A stretch of 64,000 nt of DNA, from NCBI GenBank assembly GCA_029959195.1, contig CP114123.1:1426001-1490000 (forward strand), read 5' to 3'. This stretch comes from Dictyophora rubrovolvata. Taxonomy: Eukaryota; Basidiomycota; Agaricomycetes; Phallales; Phallaceae. Under the pieces are notes generated by a model, which did no database searches, was not told the DNA's origin, and saw only the letters and a program-made list of their open reading frames with translations. The position numbers and the translations under genes were made by a program. Shown here one piece after another: positions 48,264 through 61,235 of the stretch. Numbering within the stretch: position 1 is the first letter of the stretch; each line of letters begins with the position of its first letter.

Positions 48264-50224
48264 TTAACCCATTCCATGATGTCCAAGATGTATGAACCTC
48301 TGATTCGCCTGTGTCAGTACCCCAATTGACACATCATAGTTACCTGGCCCTTGCCCCTCCCCATTATTATTAGTCGCCGTCGTTGATCGCGACCGAGGCG
48401 CCGCTCCTCCAGGCATCAGTGTTGCAATCTCAATCTCTTGTTCGTAAACAGGTGCCGCGCCATTATTTGATAGAACAACAAAACCTGGCACCATCAGAGC
48501 AAACGTGACGGTATACTATATAATATAAAAAAATCGCAAATCAAAAATTCAAAAGGAAGAGGAAGAGCCGGAGGAATATTAAATTTCATTCCATTGTCCT
48601 ACCTTGACTGTGACGTTGGGAAAAACAAACGTTGGTTTCAAGTCCGGCTTCAGCATGATCTCTCCTTCAAGTCTTCTGGATTCGGAATTCGGAACATTGC
48701 CATCAGCTGGCCAATAGACGCCTTCACCCGCTGTGCTCTCGAATGCGGACCCATTGTCCGTACGCTGACTTGGCGATTTCCCTTGCGTCGCGGTTGTGCC
48801 TACATGGAGTGATCGTTTCAACTTGATGTCCAACGATCCCCGAGCAGTGAAAAGATCCAATGCCTGCGTATCCAAACAGCTTAGCATGAGTGAAAAGGGA
48901 ATAAATGTCCCCCGTGTGTATGAAAGCTAATAACCAGAAGAGTCTTTTTTAGTACCATATCTCCCGACGTGCTTATGATTTAAATTAATTTATTTTCATA
49001 CATACAGGCTTGGCAAGGAAGAACTAGACCAGCACGGTGATTTTAATAGAGATCATATAATTGTTATATATCAATCAGATAGACTCACGATAGCGGAAAC
49101 ATCAACCTGTCTTGTTTCGAATACAATTCCCGTGACAGACTTGGGTCCCAGATCGTGCCAACCTTACGAAAAAAAGGAGTAAGAAAAGATAAATAAGTCA
49201 GTCAGTCAATCGAAGGAGAGAAAAAAAAAAAACACGCACCTTCTGGATCAATTTTTGGGGGCGGTGGCACACTATTTTCTTGATACGCCAGCTGACGAAG
49301 AGAAGAGCATGCGGGAGGCGTAATACGGGGCAAATAGGCGAAGAGAGCGACAAGGCTAAAAAAATTCATAAGCTCATTTCCTTGAGTTTTTTCTTCTTAT
49401 TTTGCACAAAAACGTACGTGCTATTCGCTCGGAGAAAGCCCCGCCTGAAGGTGACAGTGATTTTATATTCGAGGTAAGCGGGAGAAGCCCTTTCGGTGAC
49501 TGTAAAGTTTTTTTGTATTGAATCAAGTTAGCGATTAGCAAGTCAACGTGGCACACTCAACAGCTTGGTGGGAGTGCATAATCTGACATAGGACCCTTGG
49601 GTACCGATGGCACTGCAACTTTATCGGGAAGTTTAACAGAATACGGCCAGACGTAATGTCCCTTGAACTTTGAAGAAGTAGGGCCCGGTTGAGATTGAGA
49701 TTGAGATTGAATTGAGTTTAGTGACCACAAGGAAGTACTTTCAGAGTAGAATGGTACGGGCTCTTGTCCGACCGCAAGTGATTCACCTCTGACCTATATT
49801 AGTTTATTAATAATTTAGCGGAGGTGGTGGGACAACTTGAAGGAATATATTGCCCTACCTCTAAGGTGATTGCGACGAACGAATCGGGTTTTTCTAATTC
49901 AAGTTCTACCGTTCCGGTGATAAGATCCCCTTCCAAGAAACTGGGCGTGTTTTGTGAAGAGATTCGGCTGTTGACTTTGAGAAAAGCCCATGGTTTGCCT
50001 TTACTGGTATCAAGTGTAAACACACGTTCTACGGCTGTCCTTCTTCGTGGTTGCGATTGAGCTTTTGATGAAGGCTCATATCCTGGGAGTGCTTCCGATG
50101 TTTGCAATGGGTGGGGCGCCGCACTGTCACCGTTATCATGATGCTCATCATTAGCGTGGAACGGAGGCGGTGCGTCGGCCGCAGGGTCCTGGTGGGGGTC
50201 AGTCTCAGACTGGTCTTCCGCCAT
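48264..50224 (-). CDS. Alpha-arrestin-like protein
   Basis: An arrestin-fold adaptor. Fungal alpha-arrestins link the Rsp5-type ubiquitin ligase to plasma-membrane transporters for endocytosis. I start at ATG 50224 (MAEDQSETDPHQDP); the frame stays open to 50383 but without an ATG, so an upstream start by splicing is possible. Arrestin N blocks: KPWAFLKVNSRI, NTPSFLEGDLITGTVELEL, FVAITLEVRGESLAVGQEP. Then YVWPYSVKLPDKV, AYLEYKITVTFRRGFLRANS, LRQLAYQENSVPPPP, GWHDLGPKSVTGIVFETRQV (arrestin C), ALDLFTARGSLDIKLKRSL and EGEIMLKPDLKPTF. An LPGYEPS motif near the N-terminus could bind WW domains. Multi-exon, about 550 aa. Confidence 0.78.
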
Positions 50225-50383
50225 AAGGGGGTATGTGTTGATGATCTCAAATGTGGTGTCAAACTTGAGGCTCAGACGTCGGAATGCGGGGCTGGCTGGC
50301 TTGTTGGCTGGCTCAGTGCTATCGGATTTGACTGATGCGCGGCGCGGGCGCGCCCTGGTGTCGTGCGAATTCTCAGTAGACAC

Positions 50384-50781
50384 TCAGGTCTGCCAGTGGG
50401 TGGAGCTTACTGGCTTTCTATCCCAGTGTTGGATTTCCGGAATTTAGAGCTATTTTTAAAAACCACTCATATTTCATATGAAAGAATGAGCTCAGGCACT
50501 TGTGAATATCAAATCCCAAATTTCAATACATAGAGATTGAATTAAATGTCTAGATTAGATTAGATATGATAAAGAGGGAATTTTCCATTTCGCTAAAATT
50601 ATCTTCCCATTGGAATAGTACGATGATAAAGATTTAGGTGAAAGGTCTGCTGATCTAAGTTATAACAATTAGCCTTCTGGGAAAGTTTCCTCTGTGATTC
50701 TGTCCGATGGTGCTATCAGGTATAAAGATGATGACATCGGGTTATAGCACTAGGCACTCACTATGTCTCACGATGCAGTAA
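50384..50781. other. Spacer between arrestin and LPxY genes
   Basis: About 400 bp without a gene; likely the arrestin 5' region. An upstream non-coding or coding first exon could lie here. Confidence 0.35.
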
Positions 50782-51210
50782 TTAATTGGAAGTCGAAGCC
50801 GAAGTTGAACCTGAACCCGAACCCGAGACACCACGGACGGATGTCAAGATGGAAGAAGATGAACTGTCTCCGGACTGACGCTTCTTTCTTCGGGAGGAAA
50901 GACGCATGAGGGGATCTAGTTTTGGGGGTATCGCTACGGCCGCCATGTAGGAATTATATTCAACCCTTCGACGGGGAGGCATATGTATATGGGGACTCCG
51001 GATAACCGCCGGTCGAGTAGTTGTACTCGAGTTAGGTTGGTTGTTGGGTCGACGCGTCGGAGGGTTTGAACGCTGCCGAATGGCCTCTTCGTATGATGGC
51101 AGAGGTGTATGAACTCTCGCCTGCGATGTAGCTTGACCAAATTCAAAGAGCAACTCGTCTGAGGCGACTGCAGGACGACAGCAGAAAATGTTGGGAAGTG
51201 AGCAAAACAT
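50782..51210 (-). CDS. Small LPxY-motif protein, unknown
   Basis: An intronless frame of 142 aa starting at ATG 51210 (MFCSLPNIFCCRPAVA). The Cys-rich start could be lipid-modified (palmitoylation). Residues near 38 read HTPLPSYEEAIRQR, an LPxY motif of the kind bound by WW domains of Nedd4/Rsp5 ligases. A Pro/Asn/Thr-rich middle, a basic patch (LSSRRKKRQ) and a Ser/Gly-rich tail follow. It has no recognised domain. Its position beside an arrestin with its own LPxY fits a ubiquitin-adaptor role, but that is inference. Could also be a lineage-specific gene. Confidence 0.5.
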   Translation of the reverse strand: MFCSLPNIFCCRPAVASDELLFEFGQATSQARVHTPLPSYEEAIRQRSNPPTRRPNNQPNSSTTTRPAVIRSPHIHMPPRRRVEYNSYMAAVAIPPKLDPLMRLSSRRKKRQSGDSSSSSILTSVRGVSGSGSGSTSASTSN

Positions 51211-52994
51211 TTTCAATTAAATCGCGTTAAACGTTCAACGTTTGGCTGGAAAGAGGAGGAGGAGGAAAGAGGTGGTGGAAGAAATGTGGCATGGGTCGGT
51301 CATTGTTGCGCGTTTTTGTTATTCGAGCTCAAAGACAAGGACAATGTTTCGAAGGGATGGTCCATGGACAAAGCATTAGTGGAATGTTCAATGGGTGGAC
51401 GCGTTCAAGCTATAATTACCGTCACGTGATCGCGATTTTGTGGAACAAGTTAGGATTACGACTTGGGATCAGTTGGACACTCTGTGAACTTTGACATTCA
51501 AGTCACCCCAACATAGGCCTAATCGTCGTCCTCTCGAGTAACAGTCGGGTCAGTCCAGCGCATGACTTGGTCGTATTACTTACTGAATACATAGCCCGCC
51601 AAAAACCAACCCTTCTGAACCCTGGCAACAATTTTTGATAGACGCGCCATAAGCGCAGCTTTACGAAAGACTAATCAATAATTACTCTAGAATGCTGTTG
51701 AACCTAGTGATGACTCGGAGGCTCCATTAGTTGTGATGTAAACCAGTAGAAGCACTACTACTGTAGTACTACAAGTAGCAATCAATAGGATAGTCGAGTT
51801 GTGATAAATGACATGTCGATTACATATGACTCAGGCCAGTGGTTGAGGTCTGTATAGCTCGTTTTCGAGTCATTTTCCCCTTACCGAGTGAACCCGACCG
51901 GTGACGCAAAGGAAATTAAAACTCCGGGTCCGAAAAGGTTACAATGTCGCAGTGCTGTGCTCGACCAAGAAGATCATTTTGATGGATACGACGCGGCACG
52001 CTGTATATGTATACAGATGAAATTCTGCCAAAGCCATCAAACTTGAATCAACCAAAAGTTCTGACCGGTGCCCGATGCCCCCAGAACGATGAACACTGCT
52101 GGCACCCACAAGGCTTGTACTATAGGCTGCCGTTCCGTTGCGATTCAACATGTCTAGATATGCTCTTTCCGGAGTATCGGCGAAAATAGAGTAGCGTCCA
52201 GAGCTCGTTCACGTACGGGTGATAAGCCCCAATGAACAACATACAGTGCCATGGAATGTACATATGTATGTTGTAGTCATTTGAGTGTCAACCCGGGCGA
52301 TGCTTGTCCATTCGCCGTGGTAATGTCGCGGTAATCACGCTGATAATCAACAGTCGCTTATAGGAAGGTTCTGGTAGGGTCAGAATTTGGATTTGAAAAG
52401 ATAATTCTGATCAGCTCATTTTTTGGGGTTTAATAAAATAAATAAAATAAGGGTAACCCTATGTTGACTAGGACTTTTTCAGATCCCATGTATGTATGTG
52501 TACGTGAAATATGCACTCACTCCTTGACGTATGTAAGTATGCATGTGAGTAGTGGGCAGGCAACTGTATACTCCTTCGTCTGACTCAGTGGCGTGACCCG
52601 CTTCTGGCGGGTAGAGAAATGATGTAAAACACGCTGGGGCGGAGTGATCGGCCAATCGGAATGCGTCTGAGAAGGGTTACGTTTCCACCAGCCGACGGAA
52701 TAGGCGAGTAACTTACCTACCTACCCACTCTTCAGGAACAAAACCAGTCTTACCGACCATAAATCTCATAATTCAGCCGGGTTTTCGTACCAAAAATATG
52801 ATCCCGGCCCCGGCTCGGCACGGTCGTGTACGTTTCCCTGCGGAAGACTACAAGTGGCAAAGCCTGTTCGTACTTATATAGCAGCTTCACCTTTGCCAGG
52901 CTCTCCTTCTCCACGCCACATACATTACCTCTCAAGTGTGCCGTCGTCAGAATCTTTTTTTTTCGTGCGCCCCCGCTCGATTACAGTCTTTTCC
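51211..52994. other. Long spacer upstream of ABC transporter
   Basis: 1.8 kb without a credible coding frame. Contains a short AATAAAATA repeat near 52435 and a TATATAG near 52876 about 120 bp before the transporter start codon. The size suggests an extended promoter. Confidence 0.45.
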
Positions 52995-55900
52995 ATGTCG
53001 TCGGAAACCGAATCCAAGAAGGCTAGCTTCTTTCACAGAAAGAAGTCAAAGCAGCTCGACACCGTCAACGATGAAAAGCGTTCATCTAGTCCAGATACCT
53101 CTAGCGAAAATGAAACTGTGACTTTTGCCCCTCCCCCATCAGTACAACCTCCTCCCGTTTCTTTCACTTCCTTGTTTCGGTAAGAATATCAGTTCATCGT
53201 CACTGTGGAGCTAGCTACTAAGTAAAACATCGCGCAGATTCGCTACGAGATCGGAAATCTTGCTGGATTTTATTGGACTAGTAGCTGCCGCAGGTGCTGG
53301 AGCCGCTCAGGTAGATTGATCTCTGTTTCTACTTATCAATAGATTGCTCATTCTGACCTAATTCTATTCTCTTCAGCCCCTCATGTCCCTCCTGTTCGGC
53401 AATCTTATTAATAACTTCGTCGGGTTTGGAACGGCTATAAGCGAAAGTAAGACGGGTTTCAACAATCAAACAGTTATCGACTTAGGAAAAACTTTCAAAC
53501 ACACTGCCTCTAACGATGCTGCCGGGTTGGTCTATGTCGGTGTAGGTATCTTTGTAACGACCTATATCTATATGGTCGTATGGACACATAACGGTAAGCA
53601 CCATTTCACCAAAAAAGAACAAGATATTTATTTGTATCCCTCAACGTGCAGGAGAGGTGTTGGCCAAGCGAGTTCGTGAAAACTACTTGAAAGCAGTTTT
53701 GAGACAGGAGATCGCATTCTTTGACGATGTTGGCGCTGGTGAAATCGCAACTCGCATTCAAACGGATACCCGTAAGCACGCACATTTCCGTATCAATTCG
53801 ATGGATTATTCGTTTTCTTAACTGCATCACACAGATTTAATCCAGCAAGGCACTTCGGAAAAAGTAGCGCGTAGGTTTCTCTTTTCTTTTGCCCCCCCCT
53901 CACGTTTCTAACCTGATTTTAGTTGTTCTCAGTTTTATGTCCTCCTTTGTCACCGGTTTTGTCCGTACGTTATATTCCTGTTTCCTTACGTTCGACGGGT
54001 AGCTTATTCGAAAAAAAAACAGTGGCATATATTCGGTCCTGGCGTTTAGCTTTGGCTATTTCGTCTATCCTGCCGTGTATTACACTTGCAGGGGCTGGCA
54101 TGAACAAGTTCATTAGTAAATATGCGCAGTAAGTTTTTTCATCTTCACCTACGAAACGCAGACAAGTGATTTTTCCCCCCTCCAGACTGAGCCGGAATAG
54201 TGTCGCAGACGGTGGTACGTTAGCTGAGGAGGTTATATCCACTGTTCGTACAGCCCACGCCTTCGGAACGCAAAATATCATTTCGCGCTTGTACGATGAA
54301 CACATTCAAAAAGCCTTTGTATATGATTCAAAAAGCGCAGTTGCTAACGGTAGCTATGTTTTGCCACTGTTTATCACAATCCACTCAATGTTGACTCGGT
54401 CTCATAAAAAGGTATTGGCCTTGGTATTTTCTACTTCATTATATGGGCGGCATATTCTTTAGCGTTCAGTTTTGGTGCCACTCTTATCAACAAAAATGAG
54501 GCCAACGCTGGTATTGTTATCAACGTCTTTTTGGCTATTTTGATTGGTTCTTTTTCGCTCGCCCTCATGGCGCCCGAAATGAGAGGTTCCTATTTTGCCA
54601 TTTTGTATATCAGAATCTTTTCGGGCTTATCTTTCGTTTAGCTATTTCCCTCGCACGTGGCGCTGCTTCGAAACTCTGGGAGACTATCGATCGTGTTCCA
54701 TTGATCGATTCGGCTTCCCCAGAGGGTCTCAAACCCGAATCAATCGGAGGATTTATCGAACTCGAGGACGTCAAATTCCACTATCCAAGCAGACCGGATG
54801 TACCAATCTTGAAAGGTTTGTCTCTTACCTTCGAGGCTGGGAAAACTGTCGCATTGGTTGGTGCTAGTGGTTCCGGTAAAAGGTCGGTATAATTTTTAAA
54901 AATCACCCCATACTAAATCTAAACCATCATTGCTTAATCTCTCTAGTACCATTGTCTCTCTTGTGGAGCGATTTTACGATCCCTTGACCGGCGCTGTCAA
55001 ACTCGATGGACGTGACTTGAAAACTCTTAATGTCAAATGGCTTCGTAGTCAGATTGGTTTAGTATCCCAAGAACCTACTCTGTTCTCCACCTCGATTCGC
55101 GGAAACGTTTCTCAGGGTCTGATCGGTACTCAATGGGAAAATGCGTCCGAAGAGGAGAAATTACTTTTGATCAAGCAAGCTTGTGTCAAAGCCAACGCCG
55201 ATGGATTTATCAGCAAGTTACCAAATGGTTATGACACTTTGGTTGGAGAACGGGGTTTCTTACTCAGTGGAGGTCAAAAGCGTAAGCATCTTGATTTATG
55301 GTTCGTGTGATTATCCCTTTTTGTAACATAGTTTGCGTGTAGAACGTATTGCCATCGCTCGAGCTATCGTATCTGATCCTAGGATTCTCCTTCTTGACGA
55401 AGCAACCAGTGCTCTCGACACTCAATCGGAAGGAATCGTTCAAAATGCGTTGGACAAGGCTGCCGCCGGTCGTACAACCATCACAATTGCCCACCGTTTG
55501 TCTACCATCAAGGATGCCGATAAAATTTACGTTATGGGCGACGGAATGGTCCTCGAATCTGGTACTCACAATGAATTGTTGTCTCACGAGGGTCCATATG
55601 CACGTCTGGTTCAAGCGCAAAAATTGCGCGAAGTTCAGGAGAAAGAGAAGGATATCGAAGGCTCAGAAGCGGGTCCTTTGACAGATAAAACCGACGAAAA
55701 GGCTATTCAGGAAGAAGCTGAAGCTGAAATTCCGCTCGGACGACGTGAAACAGGCAACCGCTCTCTCGCAAGCGAATTGCTGGAAAAACGTCGCCTTGAG
55801 AAAGGAGAGGAAAAGGAACGTGAATTGTCACTATTCGAATTGTTCATTCGAGTGGGTAAGATCAATCGCGAAACATGGTCCACTTACGGCATTGCCACCA

Positions 55901-58282
55901 TTTTCGCTATTTTAACCGGAATGGTTTATCCTGCGTCTGGAATTGTTTACGGTAGGTTTTTAATTTATTACACTTGAGAATTTGTCCTCAAACATTTAAA
56001 ACCTCCTTCCAGCGAGCGCGCTTTCAGCTTTCCAATCTTCCAACCATCATGAAGTTCGCGTCAATTCGGACCGAAATGCCCTTTGGTTTTTCATCATCGC
56101 CATCCTTGCGGCGATTTCAATCGGATTACAGAATTATCTCTTTGCGACCGCCTCAGCTCATCTGTCCTTTAAGTTGCGTTCGATGGCTTTCAAGGCTATA
56201 CTGAGACAAGACAGTCAGTTGTTTGCTCACCGAAGTCTAAGTTGTATTCGAAGCTCACCAATACTTTTTCAGTTCAATTTTTCGACGAGGAGAAGAATAG
56301 CGTGAGTCGATAGCCTGTCTGTTCAGTGGCGGTCTTGTGCTAACTTGCCTCTTCGTTTTAGACGGGTTCATTGACTGCCAATTTAAGTGATAATCCAGAG
56401 AAGGTCAATGGCCTCGCCGGTGTTACCCTGGGAGTGTGAGTTTACCGCCTTTTTTGTTCGTTTTTCTATGCTGACTTTCCTGTATAGAATCGTGCAAAGT
56501 CTCGCATGTTTAGTCGGGGGTTCCATTATCGGGTTAATCTATAATTGGCGGGTCGCCCTTGTTGGCATAGGTATGTCTACCTTTTTCTTATTTGATATAG
56601 AGCCGGACTCAAGCGCATGTTAGCTTGTATTCCTCTCGTTATCTCGACCGGATTCATTCGATTGGTAGGTTTTCCATCTTGTTGATGTGATGACTCAACA
56701 ATTTAACAACCCCCATAAGCATGTGGTCGTTCTCAAAGATCAAAAGAACAAAGCGGCACATGAAGCGTCTGCTCATTTAGCTTGCGAAGCCGCTGCAGCC
56801 ATTCGTACCGTAGCTTCCCTTACTCGCGAAGAGGACTGTGTTGAACTCTACTCACAAAGTCTTGAGCAACCCTTGCGGCAATCGGGCAAGTCGGCTATTT
56901 GGTCGACTATGCTTTTCGCAGTTTCCCAGGCGATGTCATTCTTTGTTATTGCTCTCGTTTTCTGGTATGGTGCCAAGCTCGTGGCTGAGGGAACAATAAA
57001 CACCAAGGCCTTCTTTGTTTGTTTAATGGTACGTCCTCACGATGCCTGGTGGCACTCGGATATAATTTACGCTTCTTTCTCTAGAGCGTCATTTTCTCAG
57101 CCATACAAGCCGGAAACATTTTCGCTTTTGTTCCTGATATGTCTTCTGCTCGCAGTGCTGCCAATGACCTTTTGAACTTGTTCGATTCTCTCCCAGAAGT
57201 TGATGCTGAATCGGCCGAAGGCAAGATACCCGAGAATGTTGAAGGTCATATCCGTCTGGAAGATATTCATTTCCGTTACCCCACGCGACCCGGTGTTCGA
57301 GTTCTCCGCGACCTCAACATTGAAGTTAAGCCTGGAACCTACATCGCACTGGTCGGTGCCTCTGGGTGTGGAAAGAGTACTGTGTATGTGCTTTTTGATG
57401 GTCCCGCAATTAAAACTTTTTTGATTACTTAATGGTCCGTAGCATTCAGCTAATCGAACGATTCTATGATCCGCTGGCCGGCCGTGTTTATGTGAGTACA
57501 CCAAAAGCTTCAACAGATATTGTTTCCTTATCTAACTTGTACATCAGTTGGACGGTCAAGTTATCAGCGAATTAAATGTCCAGGAATATCGCAAACACAT
57601 TGCGCTGGTCTCCCAGGAGCCTGTAGGCAATTTTGTTTTCTTCTGTTTCAATGCAGGCTCATACTGTTTAAATAGACATTGTATGCTGGCAGTATTCGGT
57701 TTAACATCCTTATGGGAGCCGCCAAGCCGATGGACGAAGTAACTCAAGAAGAAATCGAGTTTGCTTGTCGCGATGCCAACATCCTTGACTTCATCAAATC
57801 GCTTCCTAAGTGAGTTACCCGCCAAAAAAGCGTGTGTTTTGCATCGTGTCCATACTGACACATGCTCTCATAGCGGTTTTGACACAGAAGTTGGTGGTAA
57901 GGGCTCCCAACTTTCTGGTGGTCAGAAACAACGTATTGCCATTGCGCGCGCGCTACTACGGAATCCCAAAGTCCTGCTACTAGATGAAGCTACTTCGGCA
58001 CTCGACTCCAACTCGGAGAAGGTTGTTCAGGCCGCATTGGACCAAGCATCAAGAGGGCGGACAACAATAGCCATTGCGCATCGTTTGTCCACCATTCAAA
58101 ACGCTGACCGAATGTAAGTATCAAGTCTAGCAATAATGTTTCAACACCCATCCTAATGTTCAAATGTCAGATATTTCATCAAAGAAGGCAAAGTTAGTGA
58201 AGCAGGAACCCATGATGAGCTTCTTTCGTTGGAAGGGGGATATTACGAATACGTTCAGTTACAAGCGTTGAGCAAGAAATGA
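52995..58282 (+). CDS. Full-size ABCB (MDR/Ste6-type) transporter
   Basis: An ATP-driven exporter of hydrophobic compounds or peptides with layout TMD-NBD-TMD-NBD and about 20 exons. Start [18 protein letters not shown] at 52995; stop 58280-58282 after LQALSKK. TMD1 includes [20 protein letters not shown] and [22 protein letters not shown]1: Walker A GASGSGKST (across an intron), Q-loop [10 protein letters not shown], signature LSGGQKQR (across an intron), Walker [14 protein letters not shown]-loop AHRLST. TMD2: [10 protein letters not shown]-like segment and [18 protein letters not shown]2: [25 protein letters not shown] (across an intron), [26 protein letters not shown]. All catalytic motifs are intact. 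Nearest relatives are leptomycin-resistance/P-glycoprotein-type fungal ABCBs; the substrate is unknown. Confidence 0.93.
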
Positions 58283-58621
58283 AAGCATTGTTACCCCTCC
58301 TCTACAACCACATTTTCTCAACGAATTTCTAATATAAATAACGCAAGCAGGATGGTCGGACTTACATAGCATGAGACAAGGAGTCTTCTGTATATTTAAT
58401 CGAATATCTATATTAGATCATTTATTTTAAAATATCTTTAAAACTTAATTGTTTATGTTACTCATTCATATTATGATATATAAAGGCAAATAAAAGGCAA
58501 ACAGAGGTGCTGTCAAAAGGTGGTTAGTCGGAAGTACAAACTTGTATCATTACGTAATCTACATATACAAGTACTATCCATCTACTTCTCCTCGTGCATC
58601 TCTCTCTTGTTTTCCATCGTC
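58283..58621. other. Spacer
   Basis: AT-rich 3' flank of the transporter and promoter of the VAP gene. No gene or clear motif. Confidence 0.45.
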
Positions 58622-59821
58622 ATGTCTGTTTCTCTAATTCCGAGTACCGCGTTAGGTTTTAACAGTGAGTAATGGAGGATTTAATTGTCGATTATTTCTT
58701 CTAATCCATGCTAGGACCTCTTACCAAGGAGGGCAAACGCACTTTGACTATCACGAACCCAAACAATTTGCCAATTGCCTTTAAGGTCAAAACAACAGCT
58801 CCAAAGGCAAGACAGTATTTGAAACCGTAACGATATGTATTGAGAATGGTTGTTAGTTGTATTGCGTTCGGCCGAATGCTGGCAGGATTGAACCACACGA
58901 AAGCGTAGTCGTCTCAGTTCAACTACAATCTTTAAAGGAGGAACCACCGGTAAATGTCAAATGTAAAGACAAGTTTTTAGTGCAAAGCACCCTCATCACC
59001 CCCGAGAAAGCAAACATTCCTCTCTCGGAGATTGTGCGTTGTTTTTTTTTTATCGAATAACGGGGACGAAATAATACTGACATGTGGTTGTTTTTAGTGG
59101 AATATCCCCGAAGACACTCCTGAAAATAAAATACATCAACAGAGGATACGGGTAGTATATCTTCCCGCTGAAGGACAAGTTGAACAAGATCTGGCAGAAC
59201 AAGTTTCTCGACTGTCGGAATCTCAGGTATGTTGTTTTCTGTGACAGCGCGTCCAGAACAGAAAATCGTATTTATTTCCAGAACTTTGAAACCACCCGTG
59301 AACAATCGCCAACAAATGGTTATGGGCCTGGGATTCCTTCATTCGACCCTACTATAGGCCGTTCCGTATCACCTCTCGTTGACGAATCGTTTGTTGTGGC
59401 GCGTGAAGACCAATCCCGTATAGAGGAAACTCGTCAGACATGTGGAAGTCCCAGCCCTGAACCTCGCATACCTAGTCCAGCCCCTATCATAAATGTCAAT
59501 GTGCACCGTCCGGCAACACCACCACCTCCAGTTCCGCATACACCGACAGCTGACCATGAATTGGCTATCAAACTGGCAGAAGCCCAGGAAGAAATTCAGC
59601 GGTTACGTCAGCTCCTCGCTCAGACACCTGATCTATCTGAAGTGCGGCGGAGAGGAATCAGATCAGACGAGACTGTCGTAAGTACGGAGGATGTTCAAAG
59701 CGAGGCTGGCACCTGCATAGAGCGCCACAGCAAAAACTCGCACCTTCAGGAAGGTGCCTCACCTCAACAGGTTGGCATAATTGCACTGTTGGTCTTCGTC
59801 ATCACATATCTCTTCTTCTAA
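58622..59821 (+). CDS. VAP-family ER membrane protein (Scs2-like)
   Basis: An ER-anchored MSP-domain protein that tethers FFAT-motif lipid-transfer proteins at membrane contact sites. Five exons (58622-58664, 58715-58806, 58857-59033, 59098-59226, 59282-59821) give 326 aa. The MSP domain has LTKEGKRTLTITNPNNLPIA, FKVKTTAPK joined to LYCVRPNAGRIEP (FFAT-binding face) and CKDKFLVQSTLIT. A Pro/Ser-rich linker (RPATPPPPVPHTP), a short coiled coil (AIKLAEAQEEIQRLRQLL) and a C-terminal anchor (VGIIALLVFVITYLFF) follow. The intron at 58807-58856 has a GC donor, AAG|GCAAGA, close to the consensus for GC-AG introns; GT alternatives break the frame. Confidence 0.92.
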
Positions 59822-60381
59822 AGCAACCAAAAAGCTATCAGTCCATTTTTTTTGCTCTCTCTGTCTGTCTCTACTTCGTCTTGTATCGAACTTTTTAACA
59901 CTATTCCTTTATTTTCTCCATTTACAACATTTTTATTCTGGCCGTGTCTTTGCTTGGAGGTTCCATGTTGCTTAATACCCTGATGCATCCTTTCATTCAA
60001 TTAAAACCTCCATGCTTGCGGAGCTTCTGTATCCTTTCCGGTATTTTCCCTGTTTATAGTACATGATCGACGCGTTGTCTTTCCTTTCGAGCGTGTACAA
60101 TATTTGCTTAACAAGGCTGTGTACATGTCATTCACGTGAAAGCGTATGATTAGAACCTGCGTCATGCATAGTGCGAATGTCTCGGTGCGGATGTACCATT
60201 GTAATATCCAAGTAATATCTGTAATTGCTGGAGCTTCTGGGGCCTCTACGTATTGTTGGAGCAGTCCAGGCACGTCTGACCCGCTCCAATTTTATCAGCG
60301 ACAACTGAGAGTATAAAAAGCCGACTTCGTGGTCAGCCTTCAGTATTAACGAGAAATCCTCTGAATTCAACTCATAAAGAA
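59822..60381. promoter_or_regulatory. Spacer with TATA box before CsbD-like gene
   Basis: 560 bp without a gene. TATAAAA at 60312-60318 sits about 70 bp before the next start codon, a good TATA box and common for stress-induced fungal genes. Confidence 0.45.
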
Positions 60382-61235
60382 ATGGCTTTCACAAACAGAG
60401 TAAGTTTGAACGAAAGTTATATAATTTCAATTGTTAACTGGTCGGGCGAAACCCATTTATTAGAACGATCAAGCTGGATACGGACCCAACGTCGGAGGTC
60501 CTAATGCTAACCCTGGTGGCTACAACAATACCGGACCAGGAGGACATAACATGGCTGGTGATGCTGCTGGAGGGTTCAACGGTCAGGGAATGGGTCAATA
60601 TAATCAGACCGGAACTGGACAGGATTATCCCTCGAATCAACGCGATTTCGTTTCGGGTGGAGGTACCGACCCCGCGTTCAATAATAATAACAACTATCCC
60701 AATACAACTGCAGGGTATCATAAATTTGGTGGGACCGGAGCTGGAAACGCTGGCTTGACGGGTCTCACTGGGCAGCATCATGGAATGCAGACAGCTGGTG
60801 GCCCCGGTGCAACCTGTGGATACAATAACACTACTACTGGCACGGGAGGTGCTGGTACCCATGCTCCAGGACGAGCAGCCAACGGTGCGTCTGCAGGTGA
60901 AAAAGAACTTTTAGGCAAAATCGAACGCGCAGCAGGAGACATTCTATGCTCGAGCACCTTGAAGGCGAAGGGCGCTGAAAAAGAACGGTGAGCCTTCATT
61001 TTTGGATCTCATGCGAATTCATTGAAATTATTTTTGGGCTTGACAAACCTATGTTTTTTTTTTTTTTAGTGAAGCACAAGCACTGAAAGCTCAGGCTGCT
61101 GAACTTAATCAGGCTGAAGGCCTTGAGTCCGAGGCGACGATGCGTAGACAACGAGCTGTAGCACATGGTGCTCATCCTCAGCATTTGGGCGCGAATCAGC
61201 AGCAATTAGACACGAATGCTCCTAGAAGAGTATGA
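60382..61235 (+). CDS. Gly/Asn-rich CsbD-like stress protein
   Basis: Three exons (60382-60399, 60464-60987, 61070-61235) give 235 aa. The first exon codes only MAFTNR. Residues 7-150 are rich in Gly, Asn, Gln and Thr with little hydrophobic content, and look disordered (GGYNNTGPGGHN, AFNNNNNYPNTTAGYHKFGG). The C-terminal part has a CsbD/hydrophilin-like helix: GKIERAAGDILCSSTLKAKG, EREAQALKAQAAELNQAEGL, then SEATMRRQRAVAHGAHPQHL, a block common in mushroom proteins of this kind. Probably a cytosolic stress or dormancy protein. Family call moderate; function inferred. Confidence 0.66.
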
